A stretch of DNA of 64,000 bases from Euclidia mi (lineage: Eukaryota; Arthropoda; Insecta; Lepidoptera; Erebidae), in the NCBI GenBank assembly GCA_944739405.2, contig OX123188.2, forward strand, positions 69,273,251-69,337,250. Direction: 5' to 3'. Position numbers and translations under genes: made by a program. Each line of letters begins with the position of its first letter. Position 1 is the stretch's first letter. Below are positions 22,246-33,316 of this stretch, piece by piece. The notes below the pieces were generated by a model. The model saw only the letters and a program-made list of their open reading frames with translations. It was not told the DNA's origin and ran no database searches.

Positions 22246-23107
22246 CAATGTACAAAATGTCCGCAGCAAACCTTCCGGAAGAATATTGTTTTCACTATAT
22301 CTTCGAGATGGCTTCCATCCCGTTCAATATTATGGAATTTCAACAAAATCTTTGTGGACAAAATTTTGCCTTACCTCCATCATTTGAAATACATACTGAT
22401 GGATACCGTGGGCATTCAATATCAGAATTTATGCAGGTGCACTCTTTGTGTAGTTGAAAGCAGAGAATCACATCTCGCAACTATTGGATCCTAAATATAT
22501 AGTGGTTTGGTGAGCTGTGATATCGAGATTGGGAAACTTCACTTTTCTGTTAAGTAGTATATAAAATCTGCATTTAACGTCGTCCCGAGAAATGAATGTA
22601 ATATGAAAATTCATACTTTCGCTTTCATGGTAAAGATAGTTATGGTAATAAAAAAGTTCGTAAATATCCACGTATGCAATCCGTCAATATCTAGAGTGAC
22701 GGACGTTTGCTTTCACACAATTTATTTGATATCTGCTCATGCGAGACCAATGGATCACTACACAAATTGTTACATGATTGGCGGCTATTATGGTTACATA
22801 TCGGTTATCTACACCAAGCAGTTATAATTTATGATATTTACGTGTTTTCTGTGAATATAAATAACGGCAAATGATTAAACATCATGTATGTATTAATAGG
22901 GTTGAACAGACCAAACAATACGTGTGTGATTTTGATTGCTTTGCCGCCGGCAATATGAGCGAAGGTATGATTAAATACACCTCTACGCTGAAATTATTTA
23001 GAAAAATAACGTACGGAGGTAAAAACGTAGGGAAAACAGAAACTCTGCGTGAATTTGTCTTTGACATTACTGTATATTTTGCTGCTAAATGTGTGGTAGC
23101 ATACTGA
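22227..23107 (+). other. Three short same-strand ORFs of unknown identity
   Basis: Frames of 76, 74 and 78 codons lie in order on the plus strand (22227-22457, 22603-22827, 22871-23107). The first contains LPEEYCFHYIFEMASIPF, the second HARPMDHYTNCYMIGGYYG, and the third CDFDCFAAGNMSEGM and KITYGGKNVGKTETLREF. I do not recognise any of them. The codon usage looks less AT-biased than chance frames nearby, and the clustering suggests a decayed gene or mobile element. They could equally be chance. Confidence 0.25.
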
Positions 23108-23283
23108 AACTATTTGAGCTCTTTGAAGCTGGTAGGTAATAGGTATTCATCTATTAATACATATGAAATTATTTTAATGAACTTATTTTTCTTATACAAT
23201 CCTTCTCCTTGCCAATTTGGTGTAGTCGTTTCGAAGTTATACCCGTACTGGTGATTAATTTTTATTTATATAGATTTCTATAA

Positions 23284-23421
23284 ATGGGTGCCGGGTTACA
23301 CAAAGTCATACCGAATGCCATGAAGAACTATGAAAGCTGTCAAGGAGTATCGGCATCGTCAAATAATGACGATAATGTCACGTCAGGGAAGACTAGAAAA
23401 CGGATGTCGGACTTCAAGTAG
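23284..23421 (+). other. Small ORF, 45 codons
   Basis: ATG at 23284 to TAG at 23419-23421, with an in-frame stop directly before the ATG. The product begins MGAGLHKVIPNAMKNY and ends KTRKRMSDFK. The composition (balanced, Lys/Arg-rich end) looks more protein-like than most short frames here. A TATATAG acceptor-like site lies just upstream, so it might be a terminal exon. I have no homology to support it. Confidence 0.2.
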
Positions 23422-24411
23422 GAATTAGTATTACTGCAACCAACACAACACTAGGAACATGATGGCATAATTGTCGTGTTTGTAATAAAACTAACAAACT
23501 AAGCTAGTGTGCCTAATAACTTAGCAGCTTGTTAAGTAATTAAGCACATCGGCTTAGTCTGTAGGCTGTCTAGAACTCACTAGGGGAATGCTACTCTTGA
23601 TTGACCTAGCTAAAATTGCCTAAGCTGTATTTTTCTTAAAATCTGAAATCGCGTGGGATTATTTTAAGTTATTAATCCTAGTATTTAACGTAGGATTTCG
23701 TTTTCAAAACGTTTCTTCGTAGCTTAGATAAGGAAATATTTATTTCTGAACAGTTATTCTTAAATGCAAATAGACTGAAAAGTCGTAGGTACTTGTCCTA
23801 TATACCTAGATCGTCTAAATCAAGACTTAGGTTGACGGGATAAAATGGAATCTCTACACGAGGATTTTCATCCTAGTATTATGTGCTACGTGACATTGAT
23901 GAGTATGTAGATACTCCGCTGTCAGCACTATGTAAAACGAAATTCACGGCAAAACAATGTCATTGCGCCATATAGGTGACTCTGAAAGCTTATGGCACGG
24001 CGTGCCTTTGTAACGACAACAATTTTTATGAAACATGGATTGGGTCATTCATTATTAATGGAGAATTTAGCTGCCAGTTCTGAAGTGTTTATTTATTGCC
24101 TCTTATGACACTTCTGAGATATACTCAGGATTTGGTATAAATATCTTTATCAAAAGGTATAATATTCAGTCCGTGTCACGAACGTGTTGGTCAAAGGGAC
24201 GCGTCGACTGTGTCCCAAAAAAATATGTGCGCTGCGTCGCGTCGTCTATACACTCCATATTTTTTTTGTTTTGTCAACTTTTTTCACTTAGGGTCCACGT
24301 TGCCTCGCCAAAATTACTTACAAACCACATACAAACTTTATTTGTTACTTTCCTTCTGTTATGATACCATAGTATAGTAGATAAATTTTTGGTTCGAATT
24401 TTGGTTAGACG
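23422..24411. other. Non-coding DNA, nothing recognised
   Basis: No supported gene or repeat in this ~1 kb. Confidence 0.4.
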
Positions 24412-24745
24412 ACCGGTTGGTGCAGCGGGAGTGTAAGCGACTGCTACGCCGAAGGTCGCGGGTTCGATTCCCGCTCAAGTCAAACATTTGTGTGCATGAA
24501 CATGGATATTTGTCTTGGTCTGGGTGTTTCTATGTATATTATGTATGTATTTGGGACTACATGGTGTTGTGTGAATGTGGTAGAATATTATTATTATTAT
24601 TATTATTATTTACAAAAAAATATAGTAAATATGTATGTTTATCCATTATCTAGTACCCATAGTACAAGCTCTGCTTGGTTTGGGACTAGATGGTGTTGTG
24701 TGAATGTGGTAGAATATTATTATAATAAATTATTATTATAAGTCT
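24412..24745 (+). mobile_element. SINE-B, second copy with internal duplication
   Basis: The head GGTTGGTGCAGCGGGAGTG and B box GGTTCGATTCC match the copy at 18204. The distal block TGGTGTTGTGTGAATGTGG occurs at 24561 and again at 24690, so the 3' part is duplicated. An ATT microsatellite lies between, at about 24588-24611. Confidence 0.82.
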
Positions 24746-25302
24746 AGGACTAGCATATAAAATAGAGTAAATTAGGAGGTTTAGTTGTTTTTCACTACGG
24801 CATTTTATAATTAAACAAAATAATAATATAAACTGAATTTACTTGAACATAAATCTACTTAGAATTGAACTGTGAAATCACATTTGTGCGATTTAATTAA
24901 CCATAACTAATTCCATCAAGTTGAGGGTTACTTAATGTGTGGTTGAATGCATGTGTGGTTAAGAGCTATTTCTTAAACTGTATTTATATTTCATGGAATT
25001 AGATTAATGTTTTGAAACACGCTGTTGAGTAACACTTAGCTATTCAATGTTGTATTACATATCCTTACTATCAATTTACAATAATTTAAAAAATAATATC
25101 AGTCAAATAAGAATTTGCTCGTAGTAGCGGGCCTCCCTACACTAATCAACATTGAGCCTGATGGATAGATGGATGGAGAGTGCACATGCTCCCCGCATTT
25201 GCACTCTCAAAACAAGCTCGGTCTATGCACTAAAAACCATCGCAATGACCTCAATTTCTCATAGAAACAGAATCCAGGAGGAATAAATCGAAATTCAAAT
25301 TC
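24746..25302. other. AT-rich non-coding DNA
   Basis: Nothing recognised. Confidence 0.4.
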
Positions 25303-25447
25303 AAATTCAAATTATATTTATTTTGTTAAACACAGGTAATAAAAAGATCTTACAAATAAAAGTACATGCAACGCTGTGTCTTGCCAATACTATCGGCGTA
25401 CAAAAATTCATGGATAAAAAAATAAAAAATAATTAAAAGTAATAAAA

Positions 25448-28363
25448 TCAATTAAAAACATTTTGAGACGTGTCATTTAGAAAATCGGTAATCGAATAAT
25501 AGCATCTTTCACATAAAAACATATTAAGCTTTTTCTTGAAAAGTTTTAAATTTAATTCTTTGTATGCCTTCGGTATCTTGTTATAAATCTTTGGAGCTAG
25601 ACAAAACATGCTATTCCATAAGAGGGCAGTATTAGCTTTTCGAATACATAAATTATTTTTGCGCCTATTACGTATGATAACATCAGATAAACTGGGAAAC
25701 AAATGAGGATTTGCTTTAACAAATAAAGCTACTTCAAAAATATACAAAGACGGAAGTGTTAGAATTTTGTGTTTGATAAAATATGATCTACAGCTGTCAG
25801 TCACTCGAAGACCAAACATAGCCCTTATACATCTTTTTTGTACTTTGAACGCAATCTCCCTATGTGCAGAGTTGCCCCAAAAAATTATTCCGTATCTAAG
25901 TACGGATGCAACAATGCCATGGTAAGCAGTTAGTAGAGCTTCTGTGTTAACTGTATGTTTGAGTTTATAAAGAGCATAGGACGAACTACTGATTTTTTTG
26001 CAAAGAGTCTCTATATGTTGTTTCCAATTAAGCTGATTGTCAATCGTCAGTCCAAGGAATTTTGTATTATTTGTTTCACATATATTATTATTCTGATATT
26101 TGATATTCATTTGATAACAAGAGCGTTGTCTTTGACAGAAATGCATAATTTGAGTCTTGCCTAGATTTATCTTCAAATTATTATTATTCAACCATACAAT
26201 TATTGAGCTGATTGTGGTATTAATATCTGATTCATACGAATCGGGTTTATCACAAGCTATAGTCACAGTACTGTCATCGGCAAATAGTGTTAAGGGATGT
26301 TTAATTGCTTGAGGTAAATCATTTATGTATATGATGAACAACAAAGGCCCCAATACACTGCCCTGGGGCACTCCGAATAATACTTTACGTTCCTTAGATA
26401 AGTATATATCTTGTCTTTTTGTCTTGAAATTTAACTTATTTATTGCAATTACCTGTTTTCTGTTCGTTAAATAAGATTTTATTAAATTATTTACATTGCC
26501 TCTTAAGCCATAATCGTCAAGCTTTTCAAGTAGAATATTATGATCGACGTAGTCAAAAGCTTGTGTCATATCACAATAAACGGCACATATAGGTATTCTT
26601 TTATCAACATTCATCATTACCACATTTAAAAACTCATATATAGCCATATTTATGGTGTTATCTTTACGAAAACCTTTTTGTTCTTTACATAATATATTGT
26701 TTTTTTCAAGGTATGAATATATTCTGTGATTTATATATTTTTCAAATATTTTTGAAAAGATTGGCAGAAGTGAGATCGGTCTATAATTATCAATAAGCTC
26801 TTTATTTTCTTTTTTGTGTAAAGGCTTTATAATCGATACTTTTAGTTGGTCAGGAAATACACCATGGCAAATACATAGGTTTAAAATGTAACTGAGATGT
26901 TCAGATATTAAATCTCCAACAGATTTTACTATTTTGGTAGAGATTTCATCATAGGCCACACTATTTTTATTTTTCAAATCCTTAATAATATTAAGTACAT
27001 CGTTAGATGTACTTGGTATCAAAAACATTGAATTTAAACATTTTTTTATGTACTTAGTAGGATTCTGTCCTGATTCTGGTAAAGGTACAATTTTATCAAC
27101 AAAATAATCATTAATTTTATTTGCAATAATTTGTGGTTCAACAAGAACTTTATCATTTATAACAATTTTACTTATAGAATCACTAGGTACACGCATTTTA
27201 GAGGAATTTATTATTTGCCATGTAGTTTTATTTTTATTCTTAGAATTTTTAATATTATAGATATTTTGAGATCGTTTAGTTAAATTTATAATTCTTTTTA
27301 ATAAATTCGAGTAACTACTGTATTTGAATTTATTACTAAATGTATGCTTAAGTCTAGCCTGCCATAACAATTCTCTTTTTTTAGAACTACACAATTTGAT
27401 TCCACGGGATATCCATTTAGACTTTTTATTGACTTGTATTGTAATAAATCTTAGAGGAAAGCATAAATCGTAAAATAACTTAAATGTTTCAAAGAAGCAA
27501 TTATATGCTTCATTTGGGCTGTCAGTGGCATAGACGTCAGAGAAAGATAAAGCTTTTAAACAGGATCTGAATTTTATAATATTTTCATTTGAATACTCTC
27601 TTTGAAGAGAATGCCAATAATAAAACATGCATTTTTTGACTACGGGACATTCAAGCAACTGTGCAGTATGATCAGACAAGGCTAATTCGAGCACTTCCGT
27701 CTTACAACCCTTACAGAAATTATGAGCAATGTTGTCCAAACAGGTTCGACTATTTAACCTAGTAGGCTGCTCTATAGATAAGGATAAATTAAAACTTTTC
27801 AATAGACATTTAAGTTCAAGTGTAACATTGTTATTTTTTAATACATCTATATTTATGTCTCCTGCTAAAATAATGTGTTCATATTTTCTTTTGCATATTT
27901 TAATTAATAACTCCTCTAATTTACAAAAAAATATCCGAATGTTTCCATTAGGTATTCTGTATACACAAACAATAATTATTTTATAATGAGTTAATTCGAT
28001 TGCGCAACATTCAAAGTTATTAACTAATGAAATCAATGAAGCATCTGGAATATCTTGCCAAACAAGGCCATTTCGTACCAGTATGCAAGCTCCACCTCTT
28101 TTGCAATGTTGTCTACTATAATACGCTGCCAAAGTATAGTTTTGTATACATAAATAGGTCTCATGGCCGGACATCATAAAATGTTCGGTTATACATAATA
28201 CATCTACAGTTTGTTTTTTTTCTGATAACTCATGTAGACAAACAGAAAGCAAGTCTGCTTTGTTCACAAGACCGGCAATATTTTGATGAAGTACATATAG
28301 ATACTTATTTTTGACGAAAACAATTTGTATCGTTATAATATTCCATAGATTTACCTGCAACAC
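25448..28363 (-). CDS. LINE family D ORF2: endonuclease-reverse transcriptase (971 aa)
   Basis: This enzyme would nick genomic DNA and copy the LINE RNA from the free 3' end. The N-terminal APE-type endonuclease shows LHQNIAGL, LCITEH, AGDINIDVL and LSDHTAQLL in order. The reverse transcriptase follows, with LKVSIIKPLHKK, NYRPISLLPIFSK, VYCDMTQAFDYVDHNIL, GVPQGSVLGPLLF and the catalytic FADD at about residues 694-697. The C-terminus (IYNKIPKAYKELN, YYSITDFLND) is the usual thumb-like end. About 970 residues is a normal length. No stop or shift is present. It starts 59 bp inside ORF1, in the +1 frame, so translation probably needs reinitiation or a similar mechanism. Confidence 0.92.
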   Translation of the reverse strand: MLQVNLWNIITIQIVFVKNKYLYVLHQNIAGLVNKADLLSVCLHELSEKKQTVDVLCITEHFMMSGHETYLCIQNYTLAAYYSRQHCKRGGACILVRNGLVWQDIPDASLISLVNNFECCAIELTHYKIIIVCVYRIPNGNIRIFFCKLEELLIKICKRKYEHIILAGDINIDVLKNNNVTLELKCLLKSFNLSLSIEQPTRLNSRTCLDNIAHNFCKGCKTEVLELALSDHTAQLLECPVVKKCMFYYWHSLQREYSNENIIKFRSCLKALSFSDVYATDSPNEAYNCFFETFKLFYDLCFPLRFITIQVNKKSKWISRGIKLCSSKKRELLWQARLKHTFSNKFKYSSYSNLLKRIINLTKRSQNIYNIKNSKNKNKTTWQIINSSKMRVPSDSISKIVINDKVLVEPQIIANKINDYFVDKIVPLPESGQNPTKYIKKCLNSMFLIPSTSNDVLNIIKDLKNKNSVAYDEISTKIVKSVGDLISEHLSYILNLCICHGVFPDQLKVSIIKPLHKKENKELIDNYRPISLLPIFSKIFEKYINHRIYSYLEKNNILCKEQKGFRKDNTINMAIYEFLNVVMMNVDKRIPICAVYCDMTQAFDYVDHNILLEKLDDYGLRGNVNNLIKSYLTNRKQVIAINKLNFKTKRQDIYLSKERKVLFGVPQGSVLGPLLFIIYINDLPQAIKHPLTLFADDSTVTIACDKPDSYESDINTTISSIIVWLNNNNLKINLGKTQIMHFCQRQRSCYQMNIKYQNNNICETNNTKFLGLTIDNQLNWKQHIETLCKKISSSSYALYKLKHTVNTEALLTAYHGIVASVLRYGIIFWGNSAHREIAFKVQKRCIRAMFGLRVTDSCRSYFIKHKILTLPSLYIFEVALFVKANPHLFPSLSDVIIRNRRKNNLCIRKANTALLWNSMFCLAPKIYNKIPKAYKELNLKLFKKKLNMFLCERCYYSITDFLNDTSQNVFN

Positions 28364-29558
28364 TATTATTACATATGGTCTTAATAGTTTTAGTATTGGT
28401 TAACTTATGAAAATAGTAGGGAATAGTACCAGGCTTAAATTGATTACTGCTCTTACGTTTGTTACTTTCTATTGCAATATCATTGTTATCATTATTACAA
28501 ATTTCATCATTATAACAACTGTTCAAAAAGATTATGTATTTCTGTAAGTGTTGAAAAATGTTTACTATAGCGTCATTATTTATTTTCCCAGTATTTTTTG
28601 AGAACATTTTATAAGAGTATTCCAAATGTTTGTTAGTATCAAACAAGTACGCAAATTCATAGTTCTTGTTACTTTGATATAATAGTCTATTGAAAGCTTC
28701 CACTCTTTTATTAAATAAATTAGTGTAATAACCTACTTTAAAATTAGGAGAACACAGAATTACATTTGTGTGTGTGATATTTTCTAACTTACCTTTAATA
28801 TGGTAAATCAAACTTTCATATTTTTTTGACACTAAAAAGTCCTTTTCACCCATAAATATAATACAAAAATCCTTAGTAGTAAAATTGACTAACTTTTTAT
28901 CTAAGTTATCAATAATTTGTAACATACCCGCATTTGGTGAACAATAGTGACATATTTTTGAATGGGGAAAGAACCTTTCAGCGCGGCCAAGAATATTATT
29001 TACGTTATTATCGCTAAATATATACATTTTATTTAATATTATCTTATCATCGGTGCTCCGGTTATTTGACTTCGGTTGAAATATATAATCTGAAGACGCG
29101 CCATCTTTCGTCGAAGTATGGCACTTGGAAGAGTTATTATTTACCATCTCAGTACTATTTTTATCTGTTTTGTAGGATCCGTCGCAATCTAAACTTTTCA
29201 ATACTGTATCTTCTGTCTGAATATTCTGTTTCTGGCTTATTGATGTACATTGGTCATTCATAATTTTCTTTGGTGGTATTGTTTTAGACTTGTTTCGGGG
29301 CGTAGACGTTTTTAAACTTTTATTGCTGGATTCAATATCAGAAGTTAGATATTTTGTAGCCTTTTTTAGTACTTCATGTTTTGCCGATAACATCTGAACG
29401 GTTTTTTTTAGTTCTTGGTTCTCTATAGAAATGTTATTTATTTCCTCATGAGCTGCATTTAGTTGTTGAGTAAGCTGGTTAATATGTTCTTTTAACTTTT
29501 GAATCTCTGCATTATTTTCCTCAGTGGATATGTTAGGAAGACTACTAGTGTATGCCAT
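28305..29558 (-). CDS. LINE family D ORF1: coiled coil plus esterase-like domain (417 aa)
   Basis: The N-terminal ~75 residues form a clear coiled coil (heptads such as IQKLKEHINQLTQQL and IENQELKKTVQML), which would drive multimerisation. A Ser/Lys/Thr-rich linker follows. The second half (about 175-350) resembles the SGNH-esterase-like domain of CR1/L2 ORF1 proteins: IFSDNN near the nucleophile position, FCIIFMGEKDF where a GxND block is expected, and FNKRVEAFNRLL. The key Ser, Asn and His are not clearly kept, so hydrolase activity is doubtful. The protein would bind the LINE RNA; that role is inferred. Confidence 0.75.
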   Translation of the reverse strand: MAYTSSLPNISTEENNAEIQKLKEHINQLTQQLNAAHEEINNISIENQELKKTVQMLSAKHEVLKKATKYLTSDIESSNKSLKTSTPRNKSKTIPPKKIMNDQCTSISQKQNIQTEDTVLKSLDCDGSYKTDKNSTEMVNNNSSKCHTSTKDGASSDYIFQPKSNNRSTDDKIILNKMYIFSDNNVNNILGRAERFFPHSKICHYCSPNAGMLQIIDNLDKKLVNFTTKDFCIIFMGEKDFLVSKKYESLIYHIKGKLENITHTNVILCSPNFKVGYYTNLFNKRVEAFNRLLYQSNKNYEFAYLFDTNKHLEYSYKMFSKNTGKINNDAIVNIFQHLQKYIIFLNSCYNDEICNNDNNDIAIESNKRKSSNQFKPGTIPYYFHKLTNTKTIKTICNNSVAGKSMEYYNDTNCFRQK

Positions 29559-29664
29559 CTAGTTTGGAGCTATTTAGACTTTTTTCATTATCACTAATAA
29601 TCTCTGTATCTGTCATAGATCGAGTACGTGTCTTTCTGAACGTTATGTTATCAAAGAAATTCAT
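29545..29664 (-). other. Upstream ORF overlapping the ORF1 start
   Basis: A 39-codon frame begins MNFFDNITFRKTRTRSMTD and ends at a TAG that overlaps the first codons of ORF1 in another frame. It could be a translation-controlling upstream ORF, or the original N-terminus of ORF1 separated by a frameshift. The protein-like composition favours the second reading slightly. Confidence 0.4.
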
Positions 29665-29689
29665 ATTTAAAATTTCTGAATAAACCTCA

Positions 29690-29795
29690 AAAAGCGTGTC
29701 CAATAACTAAGATTCGATCTTGAGCCTCACGTAGAAAGCACAGGGGTATTATCCACTATGCCAACAGAACAGCTAGTATAACCGTGTAAATAGGG
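29690..29795 (-). mobile_element. tRNA-derived SINE head
   Basis: On the minus strand it reads GTTGGCATAGTGGATAATAC (A-box-like) and later AGATCGAATCTTAG (B-box-like), spaced as in a tRNA. It adjoins the 5' side of LINE family D. It is diverged, and the tail is not clear. Confidence 0.5.
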
Positions 29796-31436
29796 CTTCT
29801 GTATTAAATACTCTGCTGGTTGGGACACAATGCGAATGAAGTGTTTTGATTGGTCAGAACTTTGTCGGTGCACAAGTTTGAATAAAATTAACGAGCACTT
29901 TTTATCACAGTTTTGTATTCACTGATTTTAGTTGTATTTTCACAGTTTAAATACTATAATGTTTGCACTAATGTTTTAAGATTGTTATTTGAATATAATT
30001 TAAACTATTAAATTTACTTTTATTTAGTAACTCACTGTTTTGATGTTAGTTTGGATTTCCGCTTTTTTATTTTTAAACCACTTTGTATATACTTTCACAA
30101 ACGATATACGGTGCACGTTATACAGTTTTATACATATATTAAACATAAAAAGTCACGATAATCAATATTTAGTATTTTTAATAACTAAAAATCACAGAGC
30201 TGATGCAAACACGGCAACTAGCGCCACCTAGCTGAAGGAGAGTAAAATGGAATTTCGGTGTTAAGGTGGCCATAAATAACTCCACTATGATTTGAAACGC
30301 AACAATGATATTTGGTTGGTAGCACTGGGGTCTATGGACTAGTCGCTAACCATCAGGTGGGCCATAGCCACACTGCCACTCTAAACAGAAAAGAAATGGT
30401 AATGGTAGAAATATCTTGAAATAAACCACACACAGCTACATGAAAATCATGCCCCTCTTTTGTTTGTACCTACCAAGAGATCTGGCGTAGCAGTTAGGGT
30501 GACTACATGAGTCACTAGATCAACTGGTCAGTCAAAACCTAAGAACAGCTTCCTAAGAAAAGTCATAGGAAGCAAAAATTTTATAACTACATGAATAGTG
30601 CAATAGAAAGTAACTCGTGCACGGTCTGTACTCTCCACTACTGTGAATTGCGAAGACAAGGAAGTTCATTTATTAAGTGCCTGCCAAGGCTCGCTCAACT
30701 TGAGTCTGGAATTTTAACTAAATTTCACGCCGCTGCAAATTGTAAAGTATTTGAATGTTTTAAATTAGACTTGTTTCACTATTCCATTTATTACGTATGT
30801 ACCTCAGCGTAGGTATTACGCAGGAATGTTAACGTTAGATTGAACATGAAACGTGACCTTTGAAAATCCCGCTAATTGTAGACATGTCAAAAGCTGCCGT
30901 TTCATTTTTACGTTAATTTTATAATAAGACATTTTTGTTATTTCTTATGCTGTTATGAGCTAAAATATCGTTCAATAAAATAATCGTACATAAAAGGTTT
31001 CAGTTGTCTGTCATTAAACTGTGCGGGTCGTTTATTTGACTGACGCTGAAGTGTACTTTGTTTTCCCGTAAGTACGAAAATAGCAAAATACTTTAAACAT
31101 TTTACAATTTGTGTTTACAACTACAAATATTTATGTAACGGATATAGAGAATTTAAATTAATATATTCATTTCTTGCATCACGAGTTCTGTAGTTGAGAA
31201 GTCAAAGTTTGTATAGCTTACTTACGTAATAACCTCACATTTCCTAAGATTATTCAGTAGCTATTATGATAAGTGAGGTAGAAACTGCAGGTTTCAAGGC
31301 AAAGTCTTAAATGTAAATGTAACACCGCTAGGACGATGATGATGATATTGCGTAATTATTTTAAATAAAGTTGAAATACCTTCGCCATTTGGTATGTATA
31401 TGCTACAGTTCTACTCGACTACATGAATTAATGCAG
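29796..31436. other. Non-coding DNA with one possible repeat fragment
   Basis: Near 30330-30385 the sequence CTAACCATCAGGTGGGCC resembles the 3' end of moth LINE copies. A 73-codon frame at 30591-30812 has no recognised motif. Otherwise nothing is seen. Confidence 0.4.
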
Positions 31437-31440
31437 TAAT

Positions 31441-31971
31441 CTGCCGTCATAACGTAAAAGGGCACATCTAACATTTTGTAAATCAGGAGAAAATCGAGTT
31501 TAAACTATTTATTAGTTTTTGTCAAAAATAAATTACGGTACTGTAGTTATAGAAAATGTATGAATGGAAATAGTAGCGTCGACATGAATTCTGTGAGATG
31601 ATTAACGTTTTTTTTTAACTGTATTTATTCAATAATCTACATTTTCCATTTGTAAAATCATTAATATTACGTATAAAAGGCATAATTAACCAAATGTGAC
31701 TTTCCATTCTAACATTTTGGGGAAAAAAGGTAAAATATTAAAATGAAAATATCAATCATATAAATTAAAACATATTTATCCACTTGCTTGTGTCCTCTTC
31801 ATGTAATCTAAACTAGATATGCCCTTTTCTAGTGCTATCACAAAAATAATGGCTCAGTTGTGCCCTTTCCGATTATGGTACTTTTGTTTATTGTGGTTAT
31901 AAAATTATACAAATAATATTAGCAGTTTCGAAAAAAAATGTTAGTTGTGCCTTTTTACGTTATGACAGCAG
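31441..31971. mobile_element. TIR element, 531 bp, TAAT target duplication
   Basis: The left end CTGCCGTCATAACGTAAAAG pairs with the right end CTTTTTACGTTATGACAGCAG-type sequence (ending at 31971). The pairing extends over about 35 bases, including GGCACA and CTAACATTTT. It is flanked by TAAT at 31437-31440 and again at 31972-31975, a 4-bp target duplication. No transposase is encoded, so it is a MITE-like, non-autonomous copy. The superfamily is not assigned. Confidence 0.8.
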
Positions 31972-31975
31972 TAAT

Positions 31976-33185
31976 GTCTTGACCTATTAATTTATTATAA
32001 TGGAAAACAACTTTTACTGGACATTTTCAAATATGGTTCATGCTTGATTACCTATTGTAAAAGACTTCAAGTTGCTGCTTAAGTACGAGGTTGGGTTGTC
32101 AACGAATTGGTACAATACAATATTAATAAATAAATAAAACAAGGTGATAGAGTGACTCATGACAACAGGCTATACTTCTATATAATAACACATCGTAAAG
32201 GCGTAGGGTATGGTGTGCTGTGGCACCTGTGCTGGGAGATTCTCACCGTATACCTAGCCTGGCCTCCTGGCCAAGCTAACTTTTCTCAGAAAAGTTCTCG
32301 GCGTAACCGCTACATGCAAATAGATATACTCATGTAATTTGTATATTGTACATCTGTATATATAACATTCTTGTGTTACTGACTAACTGACAGACAAGCT
32401 AGAGCCAAAACTATTAAGCGCAGGAAGCTCAAATTTGACATATATGAGCTTAAGGGACCGGAAGGATGCACTAAAAAGGAATTCCTGAAATTCAAATGGG
32501 AACGCGAGAAATCGTCTAGCATCGTCTGGTTTTAATATAAAAACAACACACTATTTGGTGATTTAAACAATTTATCATCATTAATGTTATAACATGGTGT
32601 GATGACGTTATGTTGTGATAACCTTTGTCTTCAAAATGGTTTTGAAAGTAATACAATTTTGCCAACATTCATCAAATCATTTAAGCCACATGCTCGCAGC
32701 TTTTAAGGGTTCTGTAGCCAAAAATGGCGAAAAAGGGAGCCCTTATAGATTCGTAATGTCTGTCTGTCTGTGTTTCCAAAACTATTGAGACTTTAGTAGG
32801 GCTCTCTTCTCTATACATGAATGGATATGAATTGCTTTTTCTTTCACCTGTCATGTATATGCGGGATATCTAAACCATTGAAACCATTTATTTACTCACA
32901 AAATATGGGCAGCCATACAGGTGTTAAACAGAATATTAAGTATCCTCATATTGGCCATTACTGGCGTGTGAGATTCAAACTCATACTCTATAGTTTGATA
33001 CAGTTTTATTTAGATACCAAATTAGCATTACAAAATACAATTTAAATAAAAATAAAACAAATCTAATCTGGATACATAACAAGTTTGCATCACTTAGAAC
33101 ACAAATCTATAATTATTTCCAAGTCGTAACAAACAAACTTAGCAACCAAGATATTCCTGGATGCTATAGTAGCATTTATCTGCTA
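31976..33185. other. Non-coding DNA with a Helitron-like fragment
   Basis: From about 32345 to 32535 the sequence carries AACTGACAGACAAGCTAGAG and an end GGGAACGCGAGAAATCG, then TCTAGCA. This is the same family as the elements at 13.5, 20.9 and 33.7 kb, in the other orientation. The rest is unassigned. Confidence 0.45.
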
Positions 33186-33316
33186 GCTGGACATCATGTT
33201 GCTGGGGTCAGCTTTTTTTATCTTTCTCCTCCACTTCGCTCAATCCGTGACAACATCGTCAGTGACTTTGCATTCCCTCTTGTCTTTTAGCACTACATCT
33301 CTCCAACTTGTCTTGG
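33186..33316 (-). pseudogene. RTE-type LINE C-terminus
   Basis: The minus strand reads RPKTSWRDVVLKDKRECK, then VTDDVVTD, a TGA stop, and AKWRRKIKKADPSNM. This is the C-terminal motif of RTE-type LINE proteins (RPKxxWxxVVxxDxxxC, then DRAKWRxxIRKADP). The stop replaces the Arg codon of DRAKW by a single-base change (CGA to TGA). Confidence 0.78.

Larger units (their letters stand above)
25303..29690 (-). mobile_element. LINE family D, near full-length, both ORFs intact
   Basis: A two-ORF non-LTR retrotransposon on the minus strand. ORF1 and ORF2 overlap by 59 bp and both are open throughout. The 3' end is a TTTGAATTTGAATTTGAA tail, seen inverted at 25291-25312. The 5' limit is set near 29690, where a tRNA-like SINE sequence begins; the real 5' end may differ. 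Intact frames imply a young or recently active copy. The clade looks like CR1/L2/Jockey by its endonuclease and by the esterase-like ORF1, but is not fixed. Confidence 0.88.
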
